A stretch of DNA of 50,943 nt from Thioglobus_B sp964403565 (GCA_964403565.1 CAYOFV010000005.1:1-50943); one strand, 5' to 3'; counted from the first letter of the stretch, positions 15,450 to 24,458 are shown. The notes: generated by a model not told the origin, from the letters alone. Program-made: numbers and translations.

Positions 15450-16279
15450 TGTCTGTTTTCAAATGCTGTTAATGTATTTTCTAAAAGTGTGGCAATAGTC
15501 ATTGGCCCTACACCACCAGGAACTGGAGTAATCCAACCAGCTATATTTTTAGCTGAATCAAAATCCACATCGCCGACTAATTTTCCACTATCTAGGCGAT
15601 TAATACCCACATCAATAACAATGGCTCCAGCTTTTATCCAATCACCCTGAACCATTTGTGGAATACCAACTGCAGCTACAACAATATCCGCCTGTTTAAG
15701 CTTGCCTGGTAAATCTTGGGTTTTACTATTGCAAATAGTTACTGTTGCTCGCGCGTTTAACAGCTCCATAGCCATAGGCCTGCCAACAATATTTGATGCT
15801 CCAACTACAACAGCATTTTTACCAACCAAATCAATACCTGTGGTTTCAAGCATGGTCATCACTCCTTTTGGAGTACATGGTCTTAAATAAGACTTGTTTT
15901 GCATTAGTTTGCCAATATTTTCACTATGAAAGCCATCTACATCTTTTTCTGGAGATATGGTTTCAATTACTAAATTAGCATCAAGATGTGCTGGCAGCGG
16001 TAGTTGTACTAATATGCCGTCAATCTTATCATCGTTATTAAGTCTTTTAATCTCATCTAAAAGCTCATCTTGGGTAATGTCAGCACTTTTATTAATTTTC
16101 TCTGAATAAAACCCAACTTCTTTGCAGGCGTTATCCTTATTACGAACATATACTGCCGATGCGGGATCATCTCCCACTAAAATAACTGCAAGGCCAGGGG
16201 CTCTGTCAAGTTCTTTTACTTTGCCTTTGATACTGTTTCTTAAATCTTGAGCTATTTGTTTGCCATCAATAATATTCAT
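15446..16279 (-). CDS. folD: Bifunctional methylene-THF dehydrogenase / methenyl-THF cyclohydrolase
   Basis: A 277-residue cytosolic FolD that interconverts 5,10-methylene- and 10-formyl-tetrahydrofolate. Landmarks are AVILVGDDPASAVYVRNKD (Tyr and Lys of the active site), GILVQLPLPAHLD, SPEKDVDGFH, the NADP-binding VVVGASNIVGRPMA and the C-terminal ITPVPGGVGPMTI. It lies 4 bases after kdsB and overlaps the following glutaredoxin-like gene. MetF, which acts on the same folate pool, is encoded at 24.8 kb. Confidence 0.97.
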   Translation of the reverse strand: MNIIDGKQIAQDLRNSIKGKVKELDRAPGLAVILVGDDPASAVYVRNKDNACKEVGFYSEKINKSADITQDELLDEIKRLNNDDKIDGILVQLPLPAHLDANLVIETISPEKDVDGFHSENIGKLMQNKSYLRPCTPKGVMTMLETTGIDLVGKNAVVVGASNIVGRPMAMELLNARATVTICNSKTQDLPGKLKQADIVVAAVGIPQMVQGDWIKAGAIVIDVGINRLDSGKLVGDVDFDSAKNIAGWITPVPGGVGPMTIATLLENTLTAFENRQ

Positions 16280-16283
16280 ATAA

Positions 16284-17018
16284 CTAACCTAATTCTTTTC
16301 TAACTTTATCTAAATCATCCTGGGTATCAACCCCATAACCAGTTGCCGCGCAAGCTATATCAACATGTATATCAAATCCCTCATTAAGTACTGTTAATTG
16401 CTCCAATTTTTCAACTTTTTCATAATTAGAGCTAGACATAGATAAATACTGTTTTACAAATCCAGCTCTATACGCATAAATGCCAATATGCTTAAAACAT
16501 AACTCTAAATCAAAATCTTCTTGTTCGCGGAAATAAGGGATAGGAGAACGAGAAAAATACAATGCTTTGCCATTTTTATCAAACACCACCTTCACGCAAT
16601 TTGGATCAAGATATTGCTGTTTATCTTTAACCCTTTCGCATAAAGTTGCCATTTGCATATCACTGCTAGCAAGATTATTTGCCACTTGCTCAATAACATC
16701 AGAACTCAACATTGGCTCATCACCCTGCACATTAACAATAACCTCATCATCATCAATGTTTAACTTTTCAATTGCCTCTGCAATTCTAGATGTTCCCGAA
16801 GTGTGATTTTCACCAGTCATACAAACTGTAGCACCAAGGTTATTAGCAATATTTTCAATACGCTTATCATCTGTTGCAATTACAACTTTTGATGCGCCAC
16901 TATTAATAGCATTACTATATGTATGTTCAATTAGTGGCTTGCCACCAACATCTTGAATTAGTTTTGCGGGCAGTCTACTAGATGCATATCTTGCAGGGAT
17001 AATGACGGTAAAAGTCAT
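16284..17018 (-). CDS. kdsB: 3-deoxy-manno-octulosonate cytidylyltransferase (CMP-KDO synthetase)
   Basis: A 244-residue enzyme that activates KDO with CTP for lipopolysaccharide core assembly. Signatures are VIIPARYASSRLPAKLI, ATDDKRI, CMTGENHTSGTSRIAEA, VNVQGDEPML, YFSRSPIPYFRE and KHIGIYAYRAGF. The ATG overlaps the stop of the Trm112-like gene (TAATG). The order lpxK - Trm112-like (ycaR) - kdsB is the common proteobacterial envelope operon. Confidence 0.97.
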   Translation of the reverse strand: MTFTVIIPARYASSRLPAKLIQDVGGKPLIEHTYSNAINSGASKVVIATDDKRIENIANNLGATVCMTGENHTSGTSRIAEAIEKLNIDDDEVIVNVQGDEPMLSSDVIEQVANNLASSDMQMATLCERVKDKQQYLDPNCVKVVFDKNGKALYFSRSPIPYFREQEDFDLELCFKHIGIYAYRAGFVKQYLSMSSSNYEKVEKLEQLTVLNEGFDIHVDIACAATGYGVDTQDDLDKVRKELG

Positions 17019-17185
17019 TATTTACTGGCTATCTTGCGTGCTTCTTCCTCTAAAAGTACAGGAATGCCATCGTCAATTGGATAAGCCAAACCGCTAGTTT
17101 CACAAATAAGCTCATCACCAACTTGCTTTAAAGGCGCTTTAGATTTTGGGCATACCAACATTTTAAGTAGCTCTTTATCAATCAT
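17018..17185 (-). CDS. Trm112 family protein (YcaR-like)
   Basis: A 55-residue gene too short for many ORF finders. It reads MIDKELLKMLVCPKSKAPL at the N-terminus, with the Trm112 motif YPIDDGIPVLLEEEAR at the C-terminus. Family members are small zinc-ribbon-like proteins; here only two cysteines are present (LVCPKSK and LICETSG), so zinc binding may be weak or lost. Both ends overlap neighbours: ATGA with the lpxK stop and TAATG with the kdsB start. Its conserved place between lpxK and kdsB strongly supports the call. Confidence 0.88.
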   Translation of the reverse strand: MIDKELLKMLVCPKSKAPLKQVGDELICETSGLAYPIDDGIPVLLEEEARKIASK

Positions 17186-18129
17186 AATTTATCATATAAC
17201 TTAGCTAAAAAATCCTCACTAATGTTTGTTTCAACTTCTAAATAATACATCTTGTCATTAGCGAACTCTCTACATTTTACCCAATCTTTAGTAGTCATGA
17301 TTATCGGATGGTTGTCATCAAATTCCAAATCACTAGCAATATATTGATAATGATCAGCAAACTTATGCTTATCGACGTGAATATGCAAACCTTTTAGTGT
17401 TGAAAAAAACCTTTCAGGATGGCCAATTCCTGCAATAGCATGGCAATATTCTGTGTGAAAATAATCTAGAGGCTTTTTCTCTCCAGTTTTAATATTTACA
17501 AATTGAATTGGCTTTAGCTCTGCGGCTATCTCTGACGGGTGTACTGATCCATTATTTATTACGAAATCAACACTTTTAAGCCTTGATACTCCTTCTCTTA
17601 ATGGGCCGGCAGGAAGATAAAAGCCATTACCAAATCTTCTTTTACCATCTACTACACAAATCTCAATATCTCGATCCATTGAATAGTGCTGCATACCATC
17701 ATCACTTATAACAACATCAACATTGTGTTTTTCAATTAGATCATTTATTGCCTGAGGTCTGTTGCTATTAACCATAACTACTGCATCAGTACAAAGTTTA
17801 ATAAGTAGTGGCTCATCTCCAGATAGTTTAGGCTTAGTGGTATCTACAACTTCTAGACTGCCTGATTTGTGTTCGCCTTTGTAACCACGTGATACAACTC
17901 CAACTTTCATACCTTTTGCCTCAAGATATTTGCAAATAGCTATTACTATCGGGGTTTTGCCACTACCACCTACTGTTATATTGCCAACAACAATAACTGG
18001 AGTAGAAAAACTATGTATTTTTTTTAATCCAGTCTTGTATGCTAAACGCCGAATAAAGGCTAGAATATAAAAAATACCAGAGACAGGTAATAGTATGTAA
18101 TTAACAAATCCTCTGGTATTTAGTCTCAT
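17182..18129 (-). CDS. lpxK: Tetraacyldisaccharide 4'-kinase
   Basis: A 315-residue inner-membrane-associated kinase that phosphorylates the lipid A disaccharide at the 4' position. An N-terminal hydrophobic segment (residues 10-27) precedes the Walker A motif VGNITVGGSGKTP. SRGYKG, VVISDDGMQHY, LPAGPLREG and the C-terminal ADHYQY ... IIMTTKDWVKC follow, all typical of LpxK. It is the first gene of the lpxK-Trm112-kdsB-folD unit and starts 3 bases after psiE ends. Confidence 0.96.
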   Translation of the reverse strand: MRLNTRGFVNYILLPVSGIFYILAFIRRLAYKTGLKKIHSFSTPVIVVGNITVGGSGKTPIVIAICKYLEAKGMKVGVVSRGYKGEHKSGSLEVVDTTKPKLSGDEPLLIKLCTDAVVMVNSNRPQAINDLIEKHNVDVVISDDGMQHYSMDRDIEICVVDGKRRFGNGFYLPAGPLREGVSRLKSVDFVINNGSVHPSEIAAELKPIQFVNIKTGEKKPLDYFHTEYCHAIAGIGHPERFFSTLKGLHIHVDKHKFADHYQYIASDLEFDDNHPIIMTTKDWVKCREFANDKMYYLEVETNISEDFLAKLYDKL

Positions 18130-18132
18130 ATA

Positions 18133-18567
18133 CTAACTTTCAAAACACTCTTCAGGATTTTCGTATTTTTTCTCGGTAAATCTTAATACTCCAGCAGCTA
18201 TAGAAAGCACCAGGATGGATATAACCATAATAAGTAGATTTAAATTATCATTTGCAACTAGAGATTTCATATCAATTACCATAAATCTTGTAATAGCAGT
18301 AATTGCAATAAATATTAGAAAAATTACTGGTAGACGATGAGTTTTAAAATATATTCCGGTCATAGCGCCAAGCTCTAGATAGATAAACAACAATAGAATA
18401 TCTTTAAGTGAGGCAAAACCAGACTCATGGTTCATAATGATCAAATATTCACTTATTGCCGACCAGACAATGGTAGCACCAATTACAAATAATCCAATTA
18501 CATGGAATGCTTCAATTAAGACATCACCTAGTTGGTCAATTTTATTTTTTACAGTTTCGTTAGACAT
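18133..18567 (-). CDS. PsiE-like (phosphate-starvation-inducible E) membrane protein
   Basis: A 144-residue protein with four hydrophobic segments (about 18-40, 52-72, 78-98 and 107-128), matching the PsiE family: LIEAFHVIGLFVIGATIVW, LLLFIYLELGAMTGIYFKTH and LPVIFLIFIAITAITRFMVI. Molecular function is unknown; E. coli psiE is induced by phosphate starvation, but no Pho box is evident here. A GGGGAG Shine-Dalgarno precedes the ATG. It is divergent from the lolF-like gene and lies directly upstream of lpxK. Confidence 0.85.
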   Translation of the reverse strand: MSNETVKNKIDQLGDVLIEAFHVIGLFVIGATIVWSAISEYLIIMNHESGFASLKDILLLFIYLELGAMTGIYFKTHRLPVIFLIFIAITAITRFMVIDMKSLVANDNLNLLIMVISILVLSIAAGVLRFTEKKYENPEECFES

Positions 18568-18629
18568 ATTTCTCCCCTTATTGATTTATGTGTTAACTCA
18601 GGTGCTAATTATGACAAAATATTAGCCCA

Positions 18630-19865
18630 ATGAGTATTGAATTTAATATTTCTAATAGGTATTTACGCTCCAGTAGAAAAAAAGGCTTTATTTCCTTTAT
18701 CTCTGGCGTTTCTACTGTTGGTCTTATCCTTGGGGTTATGACCTTAATTACTGTTTTGTCGGTTATGAATGGTTTTCATGCTGAGTTAAGGGATAGAGTG
18801 TTAAGTGCAATATCACATGCTTACATTACTGAATACAATGGCTCAATTGACAATTGGAAGGAGCTAAAAGAAAAGATTGATAGTGATGATCATATTGTAG
18901 CATCGTCTCCTTATATTGATAAATATGCACTAATTAGCGCTAATGGCTCATCTCAGGGAATAAGCATTAGAGGTGTTGATATAGATCTAGAAAAAACAAC
19001 ATCAATACTTCTGGACAATATTAAATCTGGCAATAGTGAGATCAACAACAAACAAATACTTATTGGTGCTGGTCTAGCATCTCAGCTTGGAGTTGATATC
19101 AATGACAAAATTATTCTATTTACACCCAACATTAGTGCAAATATTATAGGACTACAACCAAGGTTTAAACGCTTTACTGTTGGTGGTATTTTTGACGCCG
19201 GTATTAATGAATACGACAACTCTTTAGCATTTATAAATCTTAACCAAGCGCAAAAACTATACTCAATGGGTAATAAAGTATCTGGTATTAGACTTAAAGT
19301 AGATGATATTTTTAACGCCAAAAATGTAGCTAATGAACTAACACGTAAATTAGGCAATAACAAATATTATTCTATTGACTGGACTAGACAAAAAGCTAAT
19401 TTTATTAAAGCTCTTAATTTGGAAAAACAAATGATTGGCGTTGTACTGTCGTTAATTATTGCAGTAGCAGCATTTAACATTATTTCAATGATGGTTATGG
19501 TAGTTACCGATAAACGCGGAGATATTGCCATCCTAAGAACTATTGGCATGACACCGAAGCGTATTGTTAGAGTATTTTTCTATCAGGGTTTAACTATTGG
19601 GGTAATTGGCATTACTATTGGACTTATTCTTGGGGTTTTGTTATCACTCAATATAGAATCAGTTGTAAGTTCAATTGAATCTCTACTAGGGTTTCAGTTC
19701 TTTCCTCAAGATGTGTTTTATATAAATCGCTTTCCGTCAGATATTCATCTATCAGACATTATTAGTGTTGCAATAGGTGCGTTTGTGCTGGTTGTATTGG
19801 CATCAATCTATCCGGCTAAACGTGCTGGCAAGGTTGAAATTTCTAAGGTGTTGAACTATGAGTAA
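18630..19865 (+). CDS. Lipoprotein-releasing ABC transporter permease, single LolC/LolE (LolF-like)
   Basis: A 411-residue permease of the LolCE family. It has an N-terminal cytoplasmic NRYLRSSRKKGFISFISGVS, a first membrane helix (residues 25-48), a large periplasmic domain and three C-terminal helices; DKRGDIAILRTIGMTPKRIV is the coupling region. It takes outer-membrane lipoproteins from the inner membrane and passes them to LolA. Only one LolC/E-type gene is present, and lolD follows with an 8-base overlap. This fits the LolF arrangement, in which a homodimer replaces LolC/LolE, unless another copy lies outside the window. Confidence 0.9.
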   Translation: MSIEFNISNRYLRSSRKKGFISFISGVSTVGLILGVMTLITVLSVMNGFHAELRDRVLSAISHAYITEYNGSIDNWKELKEKIDSDDHIVASSPYIDKYALISANGSSQGISIRGVDIDLEKTTSILLDNIKSGNSEINNKQILIGAGLASQLGVDINDKIILFTPNISANIIGLQPRFKRFTVGGIFDAGINEYDNSLAFINLNQAQKLYSMGNKVSGIRLKVDDIFNAKNVANELTRKLGNNKYYSIDWTRQKANFIKALNLEKQMIGVVLSLIIAVAAFNIISMMVMVVTDKRGDIAILRTIGMTPKRIVRVFFYQGLTIGVIGITIGLILGVLLSLNIESVVSSIESLLGFQFFPQDVFYINRFPSDIHLSDIISVAIGAFVLVVLASIYPAKRAGKVEISKVLNYE

Positions 19866-20535
19866 TATAATTAAATGTTCTAATATTAATTATAGCTATA
19901 GTGACGGAAACACCACTACAGAGGTGATAAACGAACTTGAGCTAATAGTAAAAGAATCTCAATCAATTGCAATTCTTGGCCAATCAGGCTGTGGTAAATC
20001 TACATTATTAAATCTACTAGGCGGTATGGATAAACCCAATAGTGGCAAAATAGAAATAGCCAATATTGATATAAATACACTAAATGAAGAGCAGTTAACT
20101 AACCACCGAGCCCAACATTTGGGTTTTATTTATCAATTTCATCACTTGTTAAAAGACTTTAGTGCAGTTGAAAATACAGCTTTACCGCTATTGATACAAG
20201 GTATTAATAAACAACAAGCACATAAACAAGCTCTAGATACTCTTAACAAAGTTGGGTTGGAAAATAGAGCTAATCACCTACCAGGAGAATTATCTGGTGG
20301 AGAGAGGCAAAGAGTTGCTATTGCTAGAGCTATTATTACTAATCCTAGCTGCATATTGGCAGATGAACCAACTGGCAACTTAGATGCAAACAATGCTGAA
20401 AAAATAATTGACTTGCTTATTGATATTAATAAATCAATACAAACGTCTTTAGTTATTGTTACTCATGATAAAAATATTGCAAAAAAAATGCAAAGAGTAC
20501 TAATTATGGAAAAAGGTAAATTATCAGAAGCTTAA
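19858..20535 (+). CDS. lolD: Lipoprotein-releasing ABC transporter ATP-binding protein
   Basis: A 225-residue ABC ATPase with Walker A GQSGCGKST, Q-loop FIYQFHHLL, signature LSGGERQRVAIARA, Walker B CILADEP and H-loop VTHD. FHHLLKDFSAVENTALPLL is typical of LolD. It powers release of lipoproteins by the permease encoded just upstream (8-base overlap). It ends convergently with panD, overlapping by 4 bases, so no separate terminator fits between them. Confidence 0.95.
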   Translation: MSNIIKCSNINYSYSDGNTTTEVINELELIVKESQSIAILGQSGCGKSTLLNLLGGMDKPNSGKIEIANIDINTLNEEQLTNHRAQHLGFIYQFHHLLKDFSAVENTALPLLIQGINKQQAHKQALDTLNKVGLENRANHLPGELSGGERQRVAIARAIITNPSCILADEPTGNLDANNAEKIIDLLIDINKSIQTSLVIVTHDKNIAKKMQRVLIMEKGKLSEA

Positions 20536-20900
20536 GAAATTTTAGAACTTGTTCTTACTAGCGTATTGTCTTTATCAACGTAGCATAATTTTGGAGCGTA
20601 GTTTTTTAACTCATTCTCATCATATTGAGCATATGCTGCAATAATAAGCAGATCACCAACATTGGCCTTGTGCGCAGCTGCACCATTTACTGAAATTACT
20701 CCAGAGTTATCTTTACCGCGAATAGTGTAGGTAGTAAAACGATTGCCGTTATTAATATTGTATATTTGGATTTGTTCGTAAGTACCAATACCTGCAGCAT
20801 CTAGTAATGCACCATCAATTTCACACGAACCTTCATAGTCGACCTCACAGGCAGTTGCTGTTACTCTATGTAGTTTTGCTTTTAGAAAGGTTCTTTGCAT
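20532..20900 (-). CDS. panD: Aspartate 1-decarboxylase precursor
   Basis: A 122-residue pyruvoyl-dependent enzyme that makes beta-alanine for pantothenate and CoA. The self-processing site is intact: DYEGSCEIDG, with Gly24-Ser25 as the cleavage pair. Other landmarks are MQRTFLKAKLHRVTAT, TYTIRG, NGAAAHKANVGDLLIIAAYA and the C-terminal PKLCYVDKDN. It stands apart from other pantothenate genes. Upstream is a 205-bp non-coding stretch leading to oadB. Confidence 0.96.
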   Translation of the reverse strand: MQRTFLKAKLHRVTATACEVDYEGSCEIDGALLDAAGIGTYEQIQIYNINNGNRFTTYTIRGKDNSGVISVNGAAAHKANVGDLLIIAAYAQYDENELKNYAPKLCYVDKDNTLVRTSSKIS

Positions 20901-21105
20901 GTTTAATATTTTATATTAAATTTTAGTTGGAGTTATTTTGGAATTTAATAAGTGTCTATTAGAAGTTAGTTTTTTCTAGTATGTTAGTTATTCGGGTTGA
21001 TTATTTTGAGCCTCTACAAAGCAAATTACTTTCAGAGTATAGGCGCATACAAAAAAGTATGCAACAAGCGATAAAAATAATTTAACACAGTAGAGCTCAC
21101 AAGAA
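20901..21105. other. Intergenic stretch panD-oadB with AT-rich inverted repeats
   Basis: No gene is visible. It contains the panD leader, outer arms ATTATTTT (21000-21007) and AAAATAAT (21074-21081), and a perfect hairpin GCATAC-AAAAAA-GTATGC (21045-21062). Segment 21000-21022 resembles the start of the structured element after tRNA-Ser (shared GCCTCTRCAAAGC). No T-run follows the hairpin on either strand, so it is not a typical intrinsic terminator. Confidence 0.5.
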
Positions 21106-22236
21106 TTATCCTAGGAATTGGATCATAATACCTGCGGCAATTGCCGATCCTATAACACCAGCAACATTCGGACCCATTGCATGCATGAGTAGGAAATTAT
21201 GCGGATTAGACTCAAGTCCAACTTTGTTTGACACACGTGCTGCCATAGGTACTGCCGATACACCTGCTGATCCAATTAAAGGATTAATTTTATTCTTGCT
21301 AAATAAATTCATTGTTTTGGCCATAATTAAGCCACTAGCTGTACCAATGGCAAAAGCAACCATACCTAGTAACAAAATACCTAGTGTATCTAGTTGTAAA
21401 AACTTATCGGCCATAAGTTTTGAACCAACAGCCAAACCTAAAAAGATTGTAACAATATTAATAAGAGCATTTTGTGTTGTATCACTTAGGCGATCAACCA
21501 CGCCTGATTCTTTCATCAGATTACCAAAAGCAAACATACCAAGAAGTGGTGCAGCATCAGGCAATAAAATAGCAACTAGAATAAGCAGCATAATTGGAAA
21601 GATGATCTTTTCTTTTTGTGATACTTCTCTAAGTTGTACCATTTCAATTTGACGCTCTTTTTCTGTAGTAAGCGCACGCATAATTGGTGGTTGAATAAGT
21701 GGAACTAAAGCCATGTATGAATATGAAGCTACAGCAATTGCACCAAGCAAATCTGGAGCAAGCTTGGAAGCTACATAAATACTAGTAGGGCCGTCAGCAC
21801 CACCGATAATACCAATAGCGGCTGCATCTTTTAAACTAAAGTCAAAAACACCTAATGTTGTTAAACCTATAGCACCTAACAACGTAGCAAAAATACCAAA
21901 CTGCGCTGCTGCACCTAATAATAGTGTTTTGGGATTTGCAAGCAGTGGACCAAAGTCGGTGAGCGCACCAACACCCATAAAAATAATTAGTGGGAATGCG
22001 CCTGATTCAATACCAACCTCGTAAAAAACATGCAGAATTCCATCACCAACAGCTAGATTAGCTCCTGGAATATTACTTAAAATTGCACCAAAACCAATTG
22101 GCAAAAGCAGTAAAGGTTCAAAGTTCTTAACAATAGCCAAGTACAAAAGCAACATGCCAACAATTAGCATTAAACCTTGACCCCAAGTCATTTGGTAAAG
22201 ACCTGTGTTAACCCACAGTATGTTTAGTTGTTCCAT
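21106..22236 (-). CDS. oadB: Sodium-pumping oxaloacetate decarboxylase, beta subunit
   Basis: A 376-residue integral membrane protein that decarboxylates carboxybiotin and pumps Na+ out of the cell. Typical segments are LLLPIGFGAILSNIPGA, FPLIIFMGVGALTDFGPLL, AAAIGIIGGADGPTSIY (the GGADGPT motif with the Na+-site Asp), LFGMFAFGNLMKESGV-like PLLGMFAFGNLMKESG, and the C-terminal NFLLMHAMGPNVAGVIGSA. It is the last gene of oadGAB. Together with OadA and OadG it couples oxaloacetate-to-pyruvate conversion to a sodium gradient, or runs in reverse. Confidence 0.95.
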   Translation of the reverse strand: MEQLNILWVNTGLYQMTWGQGLMLIVGMLLLYLAIVKNFEPLLLLPIGFGAILSNIPGANLAVGDGILHVFYEVGIESGAFPLIIFMGVGALTDFGPLLANPKTLLLGAAAQFGIFATLLGAIGLTTLGVFDFSLKDAAAIGIIGGADGPTSIYVASKLAPDLLGAIAVASYSYMALVPLIQPPIMRALTTEKERQIEMVQLREVSQKEKIIFPIMLLILVAILLPDAAPLLGMFAFGNLMKESGVVDRLSDTTQNALINIVTIFLGLAVGSKLMADKFLQLDTLGILLLGMVAFAIGTASGLIMAKTMNLFSKNKINPLIGSAGVSAVPMAARVSNKVGLESNPHNFLLMHAMGPNVAGVIGSAIAAGIMIQFLG

Positions 22237-22252
22237 ATTCTATGTTTAAAAA

Positions 22253-24094
22253 TTATGCAAGTGTTAATAATGTTTGCCCTACAGCAACAGAGTCGCCCTC
22301 ACTAGCAACAATATCTACAACAACTCCATCTCTAGCAGCTTTAATTTCAGTTTCCATTTTCATAGCTTCAAGAATAATTAAAACATCGCCTTCAGAAATT
22401 TTTTGATTCGGACTAACCATAACCTTCCAGATATTACCTGAAAGAGGTGCACCAATTGCTTCTGCATCAGACGTATCAGGAGCATCAGCAACTATCTCTT
22501 TTGCAACTGGAGCTGACTCAGTAGTCGCACCAGAAGTATCAGATGCAGCTTGCATTGAAGTAATATCACCACCAGCTGAAACTTCAACTGTGTATGAATT
22601 ACCTTTAAATGACACTGTGTATGTACCCTCTTCACTATCTGGCTTAGAGCAATTATCACTTGCTTGTGGTGCTGGCTCAAAGAAATCAGGATTATAGCGA
22701 TTCTCTAAATATGAAATACCAACCTGAGGGAATAATGCATACATCATTAGATCGTCAATTTTATTGTCAGCTAACTTTATGTTTTTCTGGGCAACAATTT
22801 TGTCAAATTCTTGTTCAAGAATATGCATCTCAGGCGCAATATTATCAGCAGGTCTACATGTAATCGGCTCATCGCCATCAAGTACTTTCACTTGAAGAGC
22901 ATTATCAACTGGTGCTGGAGTTGCACCATACTCACCCTTAAGCACACCTGCAGATTCTTTAGTAATAGTTTTATAACGCTCACCAGTAAGAACATTTAAT
23001 ACCGACTGTGTGCCAACAATTTGAGATGTTGGAGTTACCAGTGGGATATAACCAAGATCCTTACGCACACGTGGGATCTCTGCTAGAACCTCATCCATTT
23101 TATCTGCTGCATTTTGCTCTCTAAGCTGATTTTCCATATTAGTGAGCATTCCGCCTGGAACCTGAGCTAATAAAATTCTAGAATCTACACCTTTAAGTGA
23201 ACCTTCAAACTGAGAGTATTTGCAACGAATTGGTCTGAAATATGCATCAATTTCTTCTAACTTCTCTAAATCAAGACCAGTTTTTCTTGGAGAGTTTTCA
23301 AGGATTGAAACCACAGAGTTTGTTGCTGAGTGACCATAAGTCATACTCATAGATCCAATTGCAGTATCTACACGATCAACTCCTGCTTCAACTGCTTTAA
23401 CAATACATGCAGTAGATAGGCCTGTTGTTGCATGGGCATGAAGTTGAATTGGAATATCAATCGCAGCTTTTAATTCTTTAACTAAATCATAAGCAACATA
23501 TGGCTGTAGTAACCCTGCCATATCTTTAATACATAAGGAGTGTGCACCCATATCTTCAATCTCTTTAGCCATATCTACCCACATTTGAGTAGTATGAACA
23601 GGACTTACTGTATATGAGATTGTTCCCTGTGCGTGCTGACCAAGTTTTACAGTTTGATCTGTAGCAGTTTTAAGGTTGCGTATATCATTCATTGCATCAA
23701 AGATACGGAAAACACTAACTCCATTCTCTGCACAACGATCAACAAACTTACGCACTACATCATCACTATAGTGGCGATAACCCAATAGATTTTGTCCACG
23801 TAATAACATTTGCTGTGGAGTGTTAGGCATAACCGCTTTGATTTCACGAATGCGATCCCACGGATCTTCGCCTAGATAGCGAATACAGCTATCAAACGTA
23901 GCGCCGCCCCAGCTTTCCATAGACCAGTAACCAATCTTGTCTAGCTTATCAGCAATTGGAAGCATGTCATCAATACGCATACGCGTTGCAAACAATGACT
24001 GGTGCGCATCTCTAAACACAAGCTCAGTTATCTCTACCTTCTTGCCTTCAGAATTATTAGTTTTTTTCTTCATATTTTTGAATAAATTTAGCAT
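22253..24094 (-). CDS. oadA: Sodium-pumping oxaloacetate decarboxylase, alpha subunit
   Basis: A 613-residue cytoplasmic subunit. The carboxyltransferase TIM barrel comes first (ELVFRDAHQSLFATRMR, SMESWGGATFDSC, LLRGQNLLGYRHY, CIKDMAGLLQP, LHAHATTGLST). A conserved PYC/OADA-type region follows, then an Ala/Ser/Asp-rich linker and a biotinyl domain with LEAMKMETEIKA (biotinyl Lys579). It moves carboxyl from oxaloacetate to biotin, which OadB then decarboxylates. It lies 6 bases after oadG and 16 before oadB. Biotin supply links it to bioF/bioH in the same window. Confidence 0.96.
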   Translation of the reverse strand: MLNLFKNMKKKTNNSEGKKVEITELVFRDAHQSLFATRMRIDDMLPIADKLDKIGYWSMESWGGATFDSCIRYLGEDPWDRIREIKAVMPNTPQQMLLRGQNLLGYRHYSDDVVRKFVDRCAENGVSVFRIFDAMNDIRNLKTATDQTVKLGQHAQGTISYTVSPVHTTQMWVDMAKEIEDMGAHSLCIKDMAGLLQPYVAYDLVKELKAAIDIPIQLHAHATTGLSTACIVKAVEAGVDRVDTAIGSMSMTYGHSATNSVVSILENSPRKTGLDLEKLEEIDAYFRPIRCKYSQFEGSLKGVDSRILLAQVPGGMLTNMENQLREQNAADKMDEVLAEIPRVRKDLGYIPLVTPTSQIVGTQSVLNVLTGERYKTITKESAGVLKGEYGATPAPVDNALQVKVLDGDEPITCRPADNIAPEMHILEQEFDKIVAQKNIKLADNKIDDLMMYALFPQVGISYLENRYNPDFFEPAPQASDNCSKPDSEEGTYTVSFKGNSYTVEVSAGGDITSMQAASDTSGATTESAPVAKEIVADAPDTSDAEAIGAPLSGNIWKVMVSPNQKISEGDVLIILEAMKMETEIKAARDGVVVDIVASEGDSVAVGQTLLTLA

Positions 24095-24099
24095 TACCC

Positions 24100-24345
24100 T
24101 TATGCTCCCCTATGCATCTTGATAGCTTGTTCAATTACAAATTTTGTTTCTTCGTCAATCTCATCTTTAAGATTTAAACTCTCTTCAGGTTCAACTCTCT
24201 CATCTTGAGCTTTACTGTTTAGTTTATTAACAATAATTGACATTAGTTTGGTAACAAAAACCAAAACCGTTAGAAACAAGAATACAAAGCCCATGCCAAA
24301 TAAGGTAAGGTTTGTTGCTCCTGCTAATAAATCTACTTGTTCCAT
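24100..24345 (-). CDS. oadG: Oxaloacetate decarboxylase, gamma subunit
   Basis: An 81-residue protein with one membrane helix (residues 12-33, TLFGMGFVFLFLTVLVFVTK) and a charged cytoplasmic tail. OadG subunits join OadA to OadB and often bind zinc through a C-terminal His; here the tail has one such His (IKMHRGA). It is the first gene of oadGAB, 20 bases downstream of tRNA-Leu. The sequence is poorly conserved in this family, so position supports the call as much as sequence does. Confidence 0.85.
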   Translation of the reverse strand: MEQVDLLAGATNLTLFGMGFVFLFLTVLVFVTKLMSIIVNKLNSKAQDERVEPEESLNLKDEIDEETKFVIEQAIKMHRGA

Positions 24346-24364
24346 ATCAATTATTATATAAATT

Positions 24365-24449
24365 TGGTACCGATGGACGGGGTCGAACCGTCACTCCCGA
24401 AGGAACTGGATTTTGAATCCAGCGTGTCTACCAATTCCACCACATCGGC
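24365..24449 (-). tRNA. tRNA-Leu (anticodon CAA)
   Basis: An 85-nt class II tRNA with encoded CCA. The acceptor GCCGATG pairs with CATCGGT (a terminal G-U), the D arm includes GGTGGAATTGGTAGACACG, and the anticodon loop TTCAAAA gives CAA. The variable arm is short and the T loop is GGTTCGACCCC. It decodes UUG. It lies 9 bases after infA and 19 before oadG, so it may be transcribed with them and cut out of the message. Confidence 0.96.
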
Positions 24450-24458
24450 TTAATAAAA

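Noticed and set aside
18409..18424. GTGAGGCAAAACC inside psiE as a repeat end
   Set aside because: It is coding sequence with no palindromic second half and no partner.
21040..21066. Intrinsic terminator after oadB
   Set aside because: The GCATAC/GTATGC hairpin has no T-run on the oadB strand and lies more than 40 bases past the stop.
21185..21652. 155-residue plus-strand frame opposite oadB, and similar long frames opposite dsrA, dsrB, dsrL and dsrN
   Set aside because: They run antisense to strongly conserved genes, with no ribosome sites and no recognisable protein features.
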